Positions 28,130 to 36,937 of a stretch of 64,000 nucleotides of DNA are shown piece after piece. The notes below the pieces were generated by a model that worked only from the letters and a program-made list of their open reading frames with translations, had not been told where the DNA came from and did not search any database. Source of the stretch: Amycolatopsis mediterranei (GTDB lineage: Bacteria > Actinomycetota > Actinomycetes > Mycobacteriales > Pseudonocardiaceae); contig NZ_CP100416.1 of the NCBI RefSeq assembly GCF_026017845.1, positions 2,016,200 to 2,080,199 of the forward strand, in the 5' to 3' direction. Every line of letters starts with the position of its first letter. The stretch's first letter is position 1. The position numbers and the translations under genes are program-made.

Positions 28130-29127
28130 GCGCGTCGCCCGAGGGCCGGAAGCTGTTGCGTCTCGAGGTTCGCAACAGTGAGACGCCGATCGAGAAGAAG
28201 CCGTCGTGGATCAAGACGCGGGTGCGGATGGGGCCGGAGTTCACCGAGCTCAAGGGTCTCGTGCGTCGCGAGGGTCTGCACACGGTGTGTGAAGAGGCCG
28301 GTTGTCCCAACATTTACGAGTGCTGGGAAGACCGGGAGGCCACGTTCCTCATTGGCGGCGACCAGTGCACCCGTCGTTGTGATTTCTGCCAGATCGACAC
28401 CGGTAAGCCCGCTGAGCTGGATCGGACTGAGCCGCGGAAGGTCGCGGAGTCGGTGCAGGCGATGGGCTTGCGGTACTCGACGGTCACCGGTGTCGCGCGG
28501 GACGATCTGCCTGATGGTGGTGCGTGGCTGTATGCGGAGACCGTGCGCCAGATTCACGCTCTGAACCCGGGTACGGGTGTCGAGTTGCTGATTCCGGACT
28601 TCAACGCTGAGCCTGCCCAGTTGGCTGAGGTGTTCGGGTCGCGGCCGGAGGTCCTTGCCCACAACGTGGAGACGGTGCCGCGGATTTTCAAGCGGATCCG
28701 TCCTGGTTTCCGTTATGCGCGGTCGTTGGAGGTCATCACGGCGGCGCGTGAGGCCGGTTTGGTGACGAAGTCCAACCTGATCCTGGGGATGGGGGAGACG
28801 CCCGATGAGGTGGCTCCGGCGATGCGGGATCTGGTGGATGCGGGGTGTGAGATCTTGACGATCACGCAGTACCTGCGTCCTTCTGCCCGGCACCACCCGG
28901 TGGACCGGTGGGTGAAGCCGGAGGAGTTCGTCGAGCACTCGAAGGCTGCCGAAGCGATGGGCTTCGCCGGGGTGATGGCCGGGCCGCTGGTGCGTTCGTC
29001 GTACCGCGCGGGACGGCTCTACGCGCAGACCAAGGGTTACCGTGGGGAGGAGCTGCCGGAGAACCTGCAGCACCTCGCCGACCAGGGCCCGGCCGCGCAA
29101 GAAGCCAGCTCCTTGCTGGCGCGATAG
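28126..29127 (+). CDS. lipA: Lipoyl synthase
   Basis: The 333-residue radical-SAM enzyme inserts two sulfurs into octanoyl-lipoyl domains. The auxiliary cluster motif [12 protein letters not shown] (about 55) and the radical-SAM motif CTRRCDFC (C-x3-C-x2-C, about 82) are both intact, and the C-terminal RSSY serine is present. It overlaps glyA by 4 bases (ATGA). From about 28290 to 28880 many codons end in T or use G/T-rich forms (for example GTCGTTGTGATTTC), unlike the near-uniform G/C third bases of its neighbours. lipB is not in view, so this may be a second copy. Confidence 0.95.
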   Translation: MSASPEGRKLLRLEVRNSETPIEKKPSWIKTRVRMGPEFTELKGLVRREGLHTVCEEAGCPNIYECWEDREATFLIGGDQCTRRCDFCQIDTGKPAELDRTEPRKVAESVQAMGLRYSTVTGVARDDLPDGGAWLYAETVRQIHALNPGTGVELLIPDFNAEPAQLAEVFGSRPEVLAHNVETVPRIFKRIRPGFRYARSLEVITAAREAGLVTKSNLILGMGETPDEVAPAMRDLVDAGCEILTITQYLRPSARHHPVDRWVKPEEFVEHSKAAEAMGFAGVMAGPLVRSSYRAGRLYAQTKGYRGEELPENLQHLADQGPAAQEASSLLAR

Positions 29128-29141
29128 GGAGGGGCGGATCA

Positions 29142-30509
29142 ATGGCGATCAGCGTCTTCGACCTGTTTTCCATCGGCATCGGCCCGTCGAGCTCGCACAC
29201 CGTCGGGCCGATGCGGGCCGCACTGACCTTTGTGGACGGACTCGGCGCGGAACTCTCCTCGGTGTCCCGCGTCCAGGCCGAGCTGTTCGGCTCGCTCGGC
29301 GCGACCGGGTTCGGCCACGGCAGCGACAAGGCCGTGCTGCTCGGGCTTTCGGGTGAACGTCCCGAAGAGATCGACACCGATACCGTGCCGGTGCGCGTCG
29401 CGGAGATCCGCGAGTCCGGCAGGCTGCGGTTGGCCGGCACGCACGAGATCGCGTTCGACGAGGACACCGACCTCACGATGCACCGGCGCAAGTCGTTGCC
29501 CGCGCACCCGAACGGCATGGTCTTCCGCGCGTTCGACGCGTCGGGCTCGCTGCTACGCGAGCGGACGTACTACTCGGTCGGCGGGGGCTTCGTCCGCGAC
29601 GAGTCCTACGAGACGGACGCGGTGTTCGTCGAGGACTCGACCCCGGTGCCGTACCCGTTCCGCACCGGCGCGGACCTCCTCGGCCACTGCGCGTCGACCG
29701 GCCTGCCGATCAGCGAGATCATGCTGGCGAACGAACTGTCCTGGCGCAGCGCTTCGGAAGTGCGCTCCGGCCTGCTCGACATCTGGGCGGTCATGGCGGA
29801 GTGCGTCCGCAACGGCTGCACGCACGAAGGCGTCCTGCCCGGCGGCCTCAAGGTGCCGCGGCGCGCGAAGGCGCTGCACGAGAAGCTGCTGGCCGAGGAC
29901 GGCTTGGACGACCCGCTGTACGCGATGGACTGGGTCAGCCTGTACGCCCTCGCGGTCAACGAAGAGAACGCCGCGGGCGGCCGCGTGGTCACCGCGCCGA
30001 CCAACGGCGCCGCCGGGATCATCCCGGCCGTGCTGCACTACTACCAGCGCTTCATCCGGCATTCGTCGGACGACGGCATCGTCAAGTTCATGCTCACCGC
30101 GGGCGCAATCGGCTCGATCCTCAAGCAGACCGGCTCGATCTCCGGCGCCGAGGTCGGCTGCCAGGGTGAAGTGGGTTCGGCCTCGGCCATGGCGGCGGCG
30201 GGCCTGACGGAGGTCCTCGGCGGTTCGCCGGCCCAGGTGGAGAACGCGGCCGAGATCGGCGTGGAGCACCACCTGGGATTGACGTGCGACCCGGTGGGCG
30301 GCCTGGTCCAGATTCCGTGCATCGAGCGCAACGCGGTGGGAGCGTCGAAGGCGATCCACGCGGCTCGCATGGCCATGCGCGGCGACGGAAGCCACGTGGT
30401 GACCCTGGACAAGGCGATCAAGACGATGCGCGAGACGGGCGCGGACATGAGCGTGAAGTACAAGGAAACCGCCCGCGGCGGCCTGGCGGTGAACGTCATC
30501 GAGTGCTGA
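29142..30509 (+). CDS. sdaA: L-serine ammonia-lyase, iron-sulfur type, single chain
   Basis: The 455-residue enzyme deaminates serine to pyruvate. The beta domain comes first ([21 protein letters not shown]), and the alpha domain follows with cysteines for the [4Fe-4S] cluster (C in [17 protein letters not shown] near 345, [14 protein letters not shown] near 385, and the C-terminal Cys). GGGAGGGG precedes the ATG at 29142. It closes the glycine operon, so excess glycine carbon can leave as pyruvate. The last 52 bases (30458-30509) recur at 31660-31711. Confidence 0.95.
   Translation: MAISVFDLFSIGIGPSSSHTVGPMRAALTFVDGLGAELSSVSRVQAELFGSLGATGFGHGSDKAVLLGLSGERPEEIDTDTVPVRVAEIRESGRLRLAGTHEIAFDEDTDLTMHRRKSLPAHPNGMVFRAFDASGSLLRERTYYSVGGGFVRDESYETDAVFVEDSTPVPYPFRTGADLLGHCASTGLPISEIMLANELSWRSASEVRSGLLDIWAVMAECVRNGCTHEGVLPGGLKVPRRAKALHEKLLAEDGLDDPLYAMDWVSLYALAVNEENAAGGRVVTAPTNGAAGIIPAVLHYYQRFIRHSSDDGIVKFMLTAGAIGSILKQTGSISGAEVGCQGEVGSASAMAAAGLTEVLGGSPAQVENAAEIGVEHHLGLTCDPVGGLVQIPCIERNAVGASKAIHAARMAMRGDGSHVVTLDKAIKTMRETGADMSVKYKETARGGLAVNVIEC
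30458..30509 (+). repeat. 52-base direct repeat, left copy (sdaA 3' end)
   Basis: An exact match to 31660-31711, from GTACAAGGAAACC to the TGA stop. This copy supplies the intact sdaA end. Confidence 0.95.
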
Positions 30510-30998
30510 TCAACGTCTTCGCCTGCGCACTACGAACCGCTCGACTCCGTGGCCGGTGATTTTCCTGACATCCGGTGTCCGATCGGCCGAAAGCGTAATG
30601 ATCTCCGCGAGGTTGAACTCGACGAGGTGCAGGAGCTGGTCGCGTGTGGCTTCGCCAGGGAGGTAGAACATGTGCACCTTCGCGGAGCGGTAAGCGGCCA
30701 ATTCATCGGGTCGCTCCATGATCTTGGCGTCCCGGTTCAGCACCACCCAGCCGGTGCGGGCGATGCGGCGCAGCCACTCGGTATCCGCTGCGCCGAGTGA
30801 TTCGGCTCGGGTACCGAAAACCTCCGGTGGCGTGTGACAGACGTAGCCGAGAGAAACAAGACACCGCCGTACGGTTCGGGTGACGGCGTTCTCGTCGAGG
30901 TAGAACTCAGGCGGCGCGGCCCAGGAGGACGCGGGCGGCGGCGCGGACGGCTTCGATGCCGATTCCGTGTTCTTCGGCGACGACGGCAGGTTCTTCAC
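30510..30998 (-). CDS. VapC45-like PIN-type toxin
   Basis: The 162-residue protein has a Ser/Pro-rich start of about 30 residues and then a PIN-like fold: FYLDENAV (acidic pair), SLGAADTEWLRRIARTGWVVLNRDAKIM (acidic residues of the nuclease centre), and a C-terminal basic tail VERFVVRRRRR. The pattern fits the VapC45/DUF5615-like group (Rv2019 in M. tuberculosis), which cleaves RNA. No ATG or GTG is available close to FYLDEN, so the ATG at 30998, 92 bases inside the antitoxin gene, is the only usual start. Its stop directly abuts the sdaA stop. Confidence 0.75.
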   Translation of the reverse strand: MKNLPSSPKNTESASKPSAPPPASSWAAPPEFYLDENAVTRTVRRCLVSLGYVCHTPPEVFGTRAESLGAADTEWLRRIARTGWVVLNRDAKIMERPDELAAYRSAKVHMFYLPGEATRDQLLHLVEFNLAEIITLSADRTPDVRKITGHGVERFVVRRRRR

Positions 30999-31575
30999 CC
31001 GCCTTCAGCATGGCTGCCACGTTGGAGACGCGTGCACCGGAGCCCACGAAGATCGGCTGCCCTGACGAGCGGTAGGGGTCGATGGCGACCTTCGACGGTT
31101 CGAAGGTCTTGAGCTTCAGATGATTCGGGTAGTCGTCGGAACCGAAGCCCACGTAGGTCAGGTAGTCCTGCACGATCTCACGGATCACGGTCTGACCCGA
31201 ACGTCCTTCGATGAGGCCGGCTCCGGCTTCGGTCTTGGCGAAGTCCCACAGCACCGAAATCCCGTCGGTCACCAGGGCCGGCGACACGAGGACGTACTCG
31301 CGACCGAATTCCCGCTGCAGTTGCGCCAGCGCGGGACGGATTCGTTGAGGACGGACGCCTGCCTGCCGGAGCCCTTCCAGGACCCACGCTTCGGCAAGAG
31401 CGATGAAAGGGACGCTGGCCTGCCGGATGCTCTCCGGCTCGGAGATGTGGAGGAGTGGACCGCCTCGGGGATATCCGCGCGCCCAGCGATGGAAAGTCTG
31501 CTGCGGGATGCCCAGGTGTCGAGCGGCATCGGCCATGCTCATCAGCGGCCGGGCGAACCTGACGTCACCGTCCAT
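30907..31575 (-). CDS. VapB45-like antitoxin (HTH plus DUF433)
   Basis: The 222-residue protein begins with an HTH-like part (SMADAARHLGIPQQTFHRWARGY) and ends with a DUF433-type region (AIDPYRSSGQPIFVGSGARVSNVAAMLKAGEEPAVVAEEHGIGIEAVRAAARVL). This matches Rv2018 (VapB45) in design. GAGGAGG lies just upstream of the ATG at 31575, which decides the start over longer options. It precedes and overlaps the toxin gene, the normal antitoxin-first order. TATGGT lies about 35 bases upstream with an adjacent GATCGAGC/CGAGCGATC region that could bind it. Confidence 0.8.
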   Translation of the reverse strand: MDGDVRFARPLMSMADAARHLGIPQQTFHRWARGYPRGGPLLHISEPESIRQASVPFIALAEAWVLEGLRQAGVRPQRIRPALAQLQREFGREYVLVSPALVTDGISVLWDFAKTEAGAGLIEGRSGQTVIREIVQDYLTYVGFGSDDYPNHLKLKTFEPSKVAIDPYRSSGQPIFVGSGARVSNVAAMLKAGEEPAVVAEEHGIGIEAVRAAARVLLGRAA

Positions 31576-31659
31576 GCGTCCTCCTCTCGCTACGACCATA
31601 CTGCTCGATCGCTCGCCGTGATCAGCTGACACGCACGGCGACACCGGTCACGAGGTGGA

Positions 31660-31711
31660 GTACAAGGAAACCGCCCGCGGCGGCCTGGCGGTGAACGTCA
31701 TCGAGTGCTGA
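31660..31711 (+). repeat. 52-base direct repeat, right copy (sdaA 3' remnant)
   Basis: Identical to 30458-30509 and ending in the same TGA. It would encode [16 protein letters not shown], but no sdaA gene precedes it here. Confidence 0.95.
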
Positions 31712-31818
31712 CAGCTCGCGGCTGACGAGCCCGGTGGAGCACGCCGATCGGCAGCGGTGGCGATCGGCGGGCGCCGGTCTTTCGGGGAGTCCGAGTGGCG
31801 GAGCCCCGGATGGCACGG

Positions 31819-32049
31819 TCACTCCGGCCGGTTCTCCGGCTCCGCCGCCAGCTTCAGCCCCACCTCCACGAGCGTCCACCCGAACTGCTGTTTCCTCGTC
31901 CCCGTGCGCCGGCTCGGGGTCGCGCGGCCGGGTGGGCGGTTGCGCACGCCGTGGCGCAACTCGTTCTCCCGTTCGTGGACCAGGTCCTCGGCCATCAGAA
32001 AGTGCACCGGATCGCCCCCTGCGTCGATGTTCGGTGTCGGTCGCTCCAT
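31819..32049 (-). CDS. Small hypothetical protein, 76 residues
   Basis: A minus-strand frame opens with ATG at 32049 after GGTGAG and encodes MERPTPNIDAGGDPVHFLM followed by EDLVHERENELRHGV and a basic, Arg/Pro-rich tail. The N-terminal half resembles short actinobacterial proteins with an Arg-rich HxLRxG helix, but I cannot name a family. No membrane segment. The rest of 31712-32092 holds nothing I recognise. Confidence 0.4.
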   Translation of the reverse strand: MERPTPNIDAGGDPVHFLMAEDLVHERENELRHGVRNRPPGRATPSRRTGTRKQQFGWTLVEVGLKLAAEPENRPE

Positions 32050-32092
32050 CGTCGCTCACCGTGGCCGTGCTGATCCACCGGTTTTCCGCGCG

Positions 32093-32136
32093 GCGAACAC
32101 CACCGCGAACACTGTCGCGAACACCGCCGCGAACGC
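32093..32136. repeat. Four 12-base direct repeats upstream of the FadR-type gene
   Basis: GCGAACAC occurs at 32093, 32105 and 32117, and GCGAACGC at 32129, each separated by 4 variable bases. They end about 5 bases before the putative -35 (TGACCG 32141-32146), with TAGACT (32165-32170) 6 bases before the ATG. They may be regulator half-sites or a slippage array. Confidence 0.75.
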
Positions 32137-32176
32137 AGGGTGACCGCCGCTTCCGTGCGGCGCCTAGACTCGCGGG

Positions 32177-32896
32177 ATGGAGTCGACCTCGGTGGTGAAT
32201 GCCGGCGAAGCGCTGTTCCGGCCGGTCCGCACCGGCAACGCTTTCGAGGAGACCGTCGAGCGGCTGCTGCAGGCGATCCGGCTGGGCGTCGTCGGCGCGG
32301 GGGAGCGGCTCCCGTCCGAACGCGAACTCGCCGAACGGCTCGGCGTCAGCCGCGTCACGCTGCGCGAGGCCATCCGGGCGCTCTCCGACGCCGGTTACGT
32401 CGAGTCACGGCGGGGGCGCTACGGCGGCACCTTCGTGCACGACACCCTGCCCGCCCCGCCGGAGCCCGGCGGCAAGGTCGACACCGCTTCGCTGGAAGAC
32501 GCGCTGAGCCTCCGCTACGTCCTCGAGACCGGCGCCGCCGAGATGGCCGCCGCGCGGTCGCTGAGCCCGGCCGACCGGCAGCACCTCACCGGCACCCTCG
32601 CCGAGGCCGCCGGCGCGGACCTCGACGACTACCGGCGCAAGGACTCGCGGCTGCACCTGGCCATCGCCGAGGTGACCGCGTCCGGCTCGCTGACCACGGC
32701 GATGGCCGACGCCCGCACCCGCGTCAACCAGCTGCTCGACCGGATCCCCCTGCTGCCGCCCAACCTCGAGCACTCGAACGCCCAGCACGAGGCGATCGTG
32801 GACGCGATCCTGGCCGGCGACGCGCCCGCCGCGCGCCGGGCGATGGCGGAGCACATCGAAGGCACGGCTTCGCTGCTGCGCGCGTTCCTGTCCTGA
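32177..32896 (+). CDS. FadR-subfamily GntR transcriptional regulator
   Basis: The 239-residue protein has an N-terminal winged HTH (about 25-90: GAGERLPSERELAERLGVSRVTLREAIRALSDAGYVESRRGR), then an all-helical FCD ligand domain (about 105-235) with the metal-binding pattern Asp/His (DSRLHLAIA, EHSNAQHEAIVDAI, MAEHIEG). This class senses small acids. The ATG at 32177 is likely leaderless. Neighbouring genes are not metabolic, so the target is unclear; the amine operon at 16.4 kb lacks its own regulator and is one candidate (inference). Confidence 0.87.
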   Translation: MESTSVVNAGEALFRPVRTGNAFEETVERLLQAIRLGVVGAGERLPSERELAERLGVSRVTLREAIRALSDAGYVESRRGRYGGTFVHDTLPAPPEPGGKVDTASLEDALSLRYVLETGAAEMAAARSLSPADRQHLTGTLAEAAGADLDDYRRKDSRLHLAIAEVTASGSLTTAMADARTRVNQLLDRIPLLPPNLEHSNAQHEAIVDAILAGDAPAARRAMAEHIEGTASLLRAFLS

Positions 32897-32974
32897 TTTT
32901 CGACAGTTTCAATCTTCATCGGAATCGAACAGGCTTCCGCAGAACCTTCTCACCCGTCCGGTCGTCATCCGTTC

Positions 32975-34880
32975 GTGACCTTGTCGACCGAGCAACCCAA
33001 GGAACCCGCGGAAAAGGCCGAGCCCGGCACCCCGAGGTGGCGCCGCGTCCGGCGGATCGCCTACTGGACCTTCGGCGTCCTCGTCGGCGGCCCGCTGATC
33101 GCCTTCTGGGTCGCCTACCTCGTGCTCGAGGTCCGCAGCCCCCAGGACGTGCTGGCCGGCCTCGGCAAGACCGTCGTCCTGAAGTACGCGGACGGGTCCG
33201 AGCTGTTCAAGGTGATCCCGGCCGACGGCGACCGGAGTTTCGTCCCCTACTCGCGGGTGCCCGCGAAGCTGCGCGACGCCATCATCGCCACCGAGGACCC
33301 GACCTTCTGGGACAACCAGGGCTTCGACCCGACCGGCATCGGCCGTGCGTTCCTCACCGGCGTCGGCGGCGGGTCCGGGATCACCCAGCAGTACATCAAG
33401 AAGTCCACCGGCGACGACGACGCGACGCTCGGGCGCAAGTTCGCCGAGCTCGTGCTGGCCACGAAGATCACCCAGGAACAGGGCAAGGAACAGATCTTCG
33501 AAAGCTACGTCAACATCATCTCCTTCGGCCGCGGCACGTTCGGCCCCGCGGCGGCGATGAACGCCTACTTCGGCAAGAAGCTCGACGACTCGATCACCTG
33601 GAGCGAAGCCGCCTTCCTCGCCGGGATGATCCAGTCGCCGTCGGTCCACGACCCCGCCGCCTCGGGCGACCTCCACGCCGCCCGGCGGTGGCAGTACGTG
33701 CGCGACAAGCTCGTGAGCCGTGGGTACGTCAAGGACGACGAAGCGATGGCCTACCCCGGCGACGAGATCCAGCCGCCGTCGGAGACCCGCGCCGGCCGCG
33801 TCACCTACGACGAGTTCCACATCAAGCAGCAGGTCCTCGCCGAGCTGGAACGGGACGGCTTCCCGCTCGGCCGGCTCCAGCACGGGAACATGACCGTCGA
33901 GACGACGCTGGACCGCAGCCGGCAGGACGCCGCGAAGAAAGCCTTGCGGGAGCGGCTGGAGGGCGAGCCGAAAGAGTTCCGCGGGGCCGTCGTCGCGATC
34001 GACCCGGGAAGCGGGGCCGTGCGCGCCTACTACGGCGGTGACCAGGGCGTCCGCGACTACGCGGGCAGCCAGCACGCGCTCGGCACGGCGTTCTACCCGT
34101 TCACGCTCGCCGCGGCGCTGGGCCACGGCTACGACCCGGACCGGCCGATCCCGTCGCCGTCGAAGCAGGAGTTCCTCGGCGAGAACTTCCAGTACCCGGA
34201 CGTCTGCGGCCCGAAGTGCACCCCGCGCTCGGCGATGGCGGCGCACGCCGACGGCCCGTTCATCGCGCTGGCGAAGAAGCTCGGCCCGGACGCGCTGAGC
34301 GAAGCCGCGGCAGGCCGGCATCCCGGACGCCGTCGACGGCGTCCCGACCCTGCGCGAAAAGGACGGCTTCCTGATCGGCGCGGGCATCGCCATCGGCCGG
34401 TACCCGCTGCGGCCGCTGGACGTCGCCGGCGCTTACGGGACCTTCGCCGCCGGAGGCCGGCGCGCCACCCCGCACCTGGTCGCGAAGGTGCGCGACGAAA
34501 GCGGCACGGTCGTCTGGGAAAGCCCGGACACCACGCGCGCGGCGTTCGGCGGCGACGACCGGAGCCGCCGCGTCGCCGCGGAGGTCACCAGCACGCTGGG
34601 CACGGTCCTGCCCGGCGGCCGCCCGGCCGCGCTGCGCACCGGCGAAGCCGAGCACGGCAACAGCCCCGACAACCAGGACGCCTGGGCCGTCGGCTACACC
34701 CCGCAGCTGGTGACGGCGGTCTGGGTCGGCTCCGACGACGAGCGGCGGCTCAAGGACGCGAGCGGCCGGAAGCTGACCGGCGACGTCGTCCCGGCCGACA
34801 TCTGGCGCGCGTTCATGACGAACGCGCACCAGGGCCTGCCGGTCCGCCCCGCCCCGGGCGGCTCGCGGCCGGGGCGGTGA
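32975..34880 (+). pseudogene. Class A penicillin-binding-protein-like gene: GT51 kept, transpeptidase motifs lost, one frameshift
   Basis: GTG at 32975 opens a cytoplasmic start, one membrane segment (about 30-52) and a GT51 glycosyltransferase domain with catalytic Glu107 (ATEDPTFWDNQGFDP), SGITQQYIKKS and Glu176 (KEQIFESYVN). The transpeptidase part follows, but the SxxK motif is TAFY (371-374), the SxN site is lost (AHADG) and KTG is RTG. Near 34309-34311 one extra G shifts the frame; the second frame restores AGIPDAVDG and runs to DAWAVGYTPQLVTAVWVG and the stop at 34880. Corrected length is about 634 residues. A sequencing error is possible, but lost catalytic residues do not depend on it. 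The rest of the cell-wall PBP set is not in view. Confidence 0.75.
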
Positions 34881-34881
34881 G

Positions 34882-35538
34882 TCAGCGGACCAGGGCGAGC
34901 ACGAACCCGTCATACCCCTTGCCGCCGACGGTCTGGATCGCGGTCGCGTCGATCCGGTCCTCGGCGGCCAGCAGGTCGAACAGCTCGCGCGCGCCGCGGA
35001 CGTTCGGGTCGTCGTCGCCCGCGTCGGCCACCCGGCCTTGGCGGACGACGTTGTCGACGACGATCGCCGTGCCCGGCCGGGCGAGCTCGAGCGAGGCGCG
35101 CACGTAGTTGGCGAGGTTGACCTTGTCGGCGTCGACGAACACGAAGTCGAACGGCCCGGTCAGCGTCGGCAGCGTGTCGAGCGCGGCGCCGACGCGGATG
35201 TCGACGACGTCCTCGCCGAAGCCCGCCCGCGCCAGGTTGGCCTTCGCGACCTCGGCGTGTTTCGGCTCGTACTCGCAGGTCACGAGCTTGCCGCCGGCCG
35301 GCAGCGCGCGGGCGAGCCAGATGGTGCTGTACCCGCCGAGCGTGCCGATCTCCAGTATCGTGCGCGCGCCGGCGAGCCGGGCCAGCAGGTTGAGCAGTTT
35401 GCCCTGGTTGGGCGCGACGGCGATGTGCGGCAGCCCGGCGGCGTCGGCGTCGGCCAATGCCGTGTCGAGCACCGGGTCGGGGGCGAGCAGGGCGCCGGCG
35501 AGGTAGTCGTCGACTTCGGTCCAGATCTGGTCGGTCAT
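34882..35538 (-). CDS. SAM-dependent O-methyltransferase (CCoAMT-like)
   Basis: The 218-residue protein has the SAM-binding loop ILEIGTLGGYSTIWLARAL (about 60), an acidic residue in CEYEPKHAEVAKANL, and the metal-linked FVFVDADKVNLANYV (Asp about 140-142) and VDNVVRQG, typical of cation-dependent catechol or caffeoyl-CoA O-methyltransferases. The acceptor is unknown. It converges on the PBP gene with 1 base between stops and diverges from the MocR gene. Confidence 0.87.
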   Translation of the reverse strand: MTDQIWTEVDDYLAGALLAPDPVLDTALADADAAGLPHIAVAPNQGKLLNLLARLAGARTILEIGTLGGYSTIWLARALPAGGKLVTCEYEPKHAEVAKANLARAGFGEDVVDIRVGAALDTLPTLTGPFDFVFVDADKVNLANYVRASLELARPGTAIVVDNVVRQGRVADAGDDDPNVRGARELFDLLAAEDRIDATAIQTVGGKGYDGFVLALVR

Positions 35539-35611
35539 GGCACCTCCACCGCCAATCTAGCCCGGGTGGGATCATGCTCGTCGAGCGTTCCCGGCGGAAG
35601 TGAAGGTGACC

Positions 35612-36934
35612 ATGGACGACTACCGCGTCGTCGCGGACGCCCTCGCCGCCGACATCGAGGCCGGTCGCCTCCGCCCCGGCGACCGGCTCCCGCCCCAGCG
35701 CCGCTTCGCCCGGCAGCGCGGCATCGCCGGCTCCACCGCCGCGCGCGTCTACGGCGAGCTCGTCCGGCGCGGCCTGGCCGTCGGCGAGGTCGGCCGCGGC
35801 ACGTTCGTCCGCGCGGCGAAACCGCCGCCCGAACCCGCGCTCGCCGAGCCCGGCGGCGCCCGCGTGGACCTCGAGCTCAACTTCGCCGTCCTGCCGGAGG
35901 AGTCGGCGCGGCTGGCCCGCGCGCTCGAACCGTTGCTGCGCGCCGACGTCCTGACCGCGGCCCTGCACCCGATCGGCGCCGCGGGCACGCCGCCGGCCCG
36001 GGACGCGGTGGCCGGCCTGCTCGCCCGCGGCGACTGGCGCCCGGACCCGGCGACGCTGCTGTTCACCGGATCCGGCAGGCAGGCCCTCGCGGCTTCGATC
36101 GCCGCGTTCGTCCCGGTCGGCGAGCGGCTCGCGGTGGAGTCGCTGACGTACCCGGTGGTGAAGGGCCTCGCGGCGCGCCTCGGCGTCGAGCTGGTGCCGA
36201 TCGAGACCGACGAGTCGGGGCTGGTGCCGGAGGCGCTCGCCGCGGCCGGCCCGGTCCGCGCGCTCTACGTCCAGCCGACACTGCACAACCCGCTCGGCAC
36301 GACGATGCCGCCGCAGCGCCGCGCCGAACTCGCCGCGGTCGTGGCGCGCCTGGACCTCCCGGTGATCGAGGACGGCATCTACACGTTCCTGCGCAACGAC
36401 GTACGCCCCTTCGCCGCGTACGCGCCGGAGCGCACGGTGTTCGTCGACAGCCTGTCCAAGCGGGTCGCGCCGGGGTTGACCGTGGGGTTCCTGGCGCCGC
36501 CCCCGGCCTGGACGGCCCGGCTGGCGTCGTCGGTGCGCTCGGGTGCCTGGGCCGCGTCGCGCTTCGCCGTCGAGGCGGCGACGCAGTGGATCGTGACCGG
36601 CACCTTGGCCGAGGTCGAGGCGGCGAAACGCCGTGACGCGGCCGTGCGCGCGGCCGTGGTGGCGGCGAAGCTGCCGGGCCTGCGCGGGGATCCGGCGTCG
36701 TACCACCGCTGGTGGGAGCTGCCGGACCGCTGGCGGGCGGAGACGTTCGTCGCGGCGGCGGCCCGCCGGGGGATCGCCCTGTCCCCGGCGGCGGCGTTCG
36801 CGGTCCTGCCGGGCCACGCGCCGAACGCGGTCCGGCTCGCGGTGTCGGCCCCACCGGTGCCGACGCTCGCTTCGGCACTCGACGTCCTGGCGGAGCTGGC
36901 GAACGGGAGCCCGGACGACCTGCTGGCGGACTGA
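35612..36934 (+). CDS. MocR-type (GntR plus aminotransferase) regulator
   Basis: The 440-residue protein has a GntR winged HTH (about 1-70: RLRPGDRLPPQRRFARQRGIAGSTAARVYGELVRRGLAVGEVGRGTFV) fused to a fold-type I aminotransferase domain. The PLP lysine is in FVDSLSKRVAPGLTVGF (about 286), with TGSGRQAL, QPTLHNPLGTTM and VIEDGIYT binding the cofactor. Such proteins sense amines or PLP. It diverges from the O-methyltransferase gene, a plausible target. The ATG at 35612 follows AAGGTG; the GTG at 35600 is the alternative. Confidence 0.88.
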   Translation: MDDYRVVADALAADIEAGRLRPGDRLPPQRRFARQRGIAGSTAARVYGELVRRGLAVGEVGRGTFVRAAKPPPEPALAEPGGARVDLELNFAVLPEESARLARALEPLLRADVLTAALHPIGAAGTPPARDAVAGLLARGDWRPDPATLLFTGSGRQALAASIAAFVPVGERLAVESLTYPVVKGLAARLGVELVPIETDESGLVPEALAAAGPVRALYVQPTLHNPLGTTMPPQRRAELAAVVARLDLPVIEDGIYTFLRNDVRPFAAYAPERTVFVDSLSKRVAPGLTVGFLAPPPAWTARLASSVRSGAWAASRFAVEAATQWIVTGTLAEVEAAKRRDAAVRAAVVAAKLPGLRGDPASYHRWWELPDRWRAETFVAAAARRGIALSPAAAFAVLPGHAPNAVRLAVSAPPVPTLASALDVLAELANGSPDDLLAD

Positions 36935-36937
36935 CAG

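Larger units (their letters stand above)
30510..31711. mobile_element. Toxin-antitoxin islet inserted at the sdaA 3' end
   Basis: A 1150-base block (30510-31659) holding two minus-strand genes lies exactly between two identical 52-base copies of the sdaA end. Nothing else is carried: no integrase, transposase or tRNA. The layout resembles a small integrated cassette with attL/attR-like ends that keeps the target gene whole. The right copy is preceded by a partly conserved protein continuation (DTGHEVEYKETA versus [14 protein letters not shown]), as if it came from a different sdaA allele. Confidence 0.7.

Noticed and set aside
30458..31711. Composite transposon or insertion sequence as an explanation of the sdaA repeats
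   Set aside because: No transposase, no terminal inverted repeats and no short target duplication; the 52-base repeats are gene sequence.
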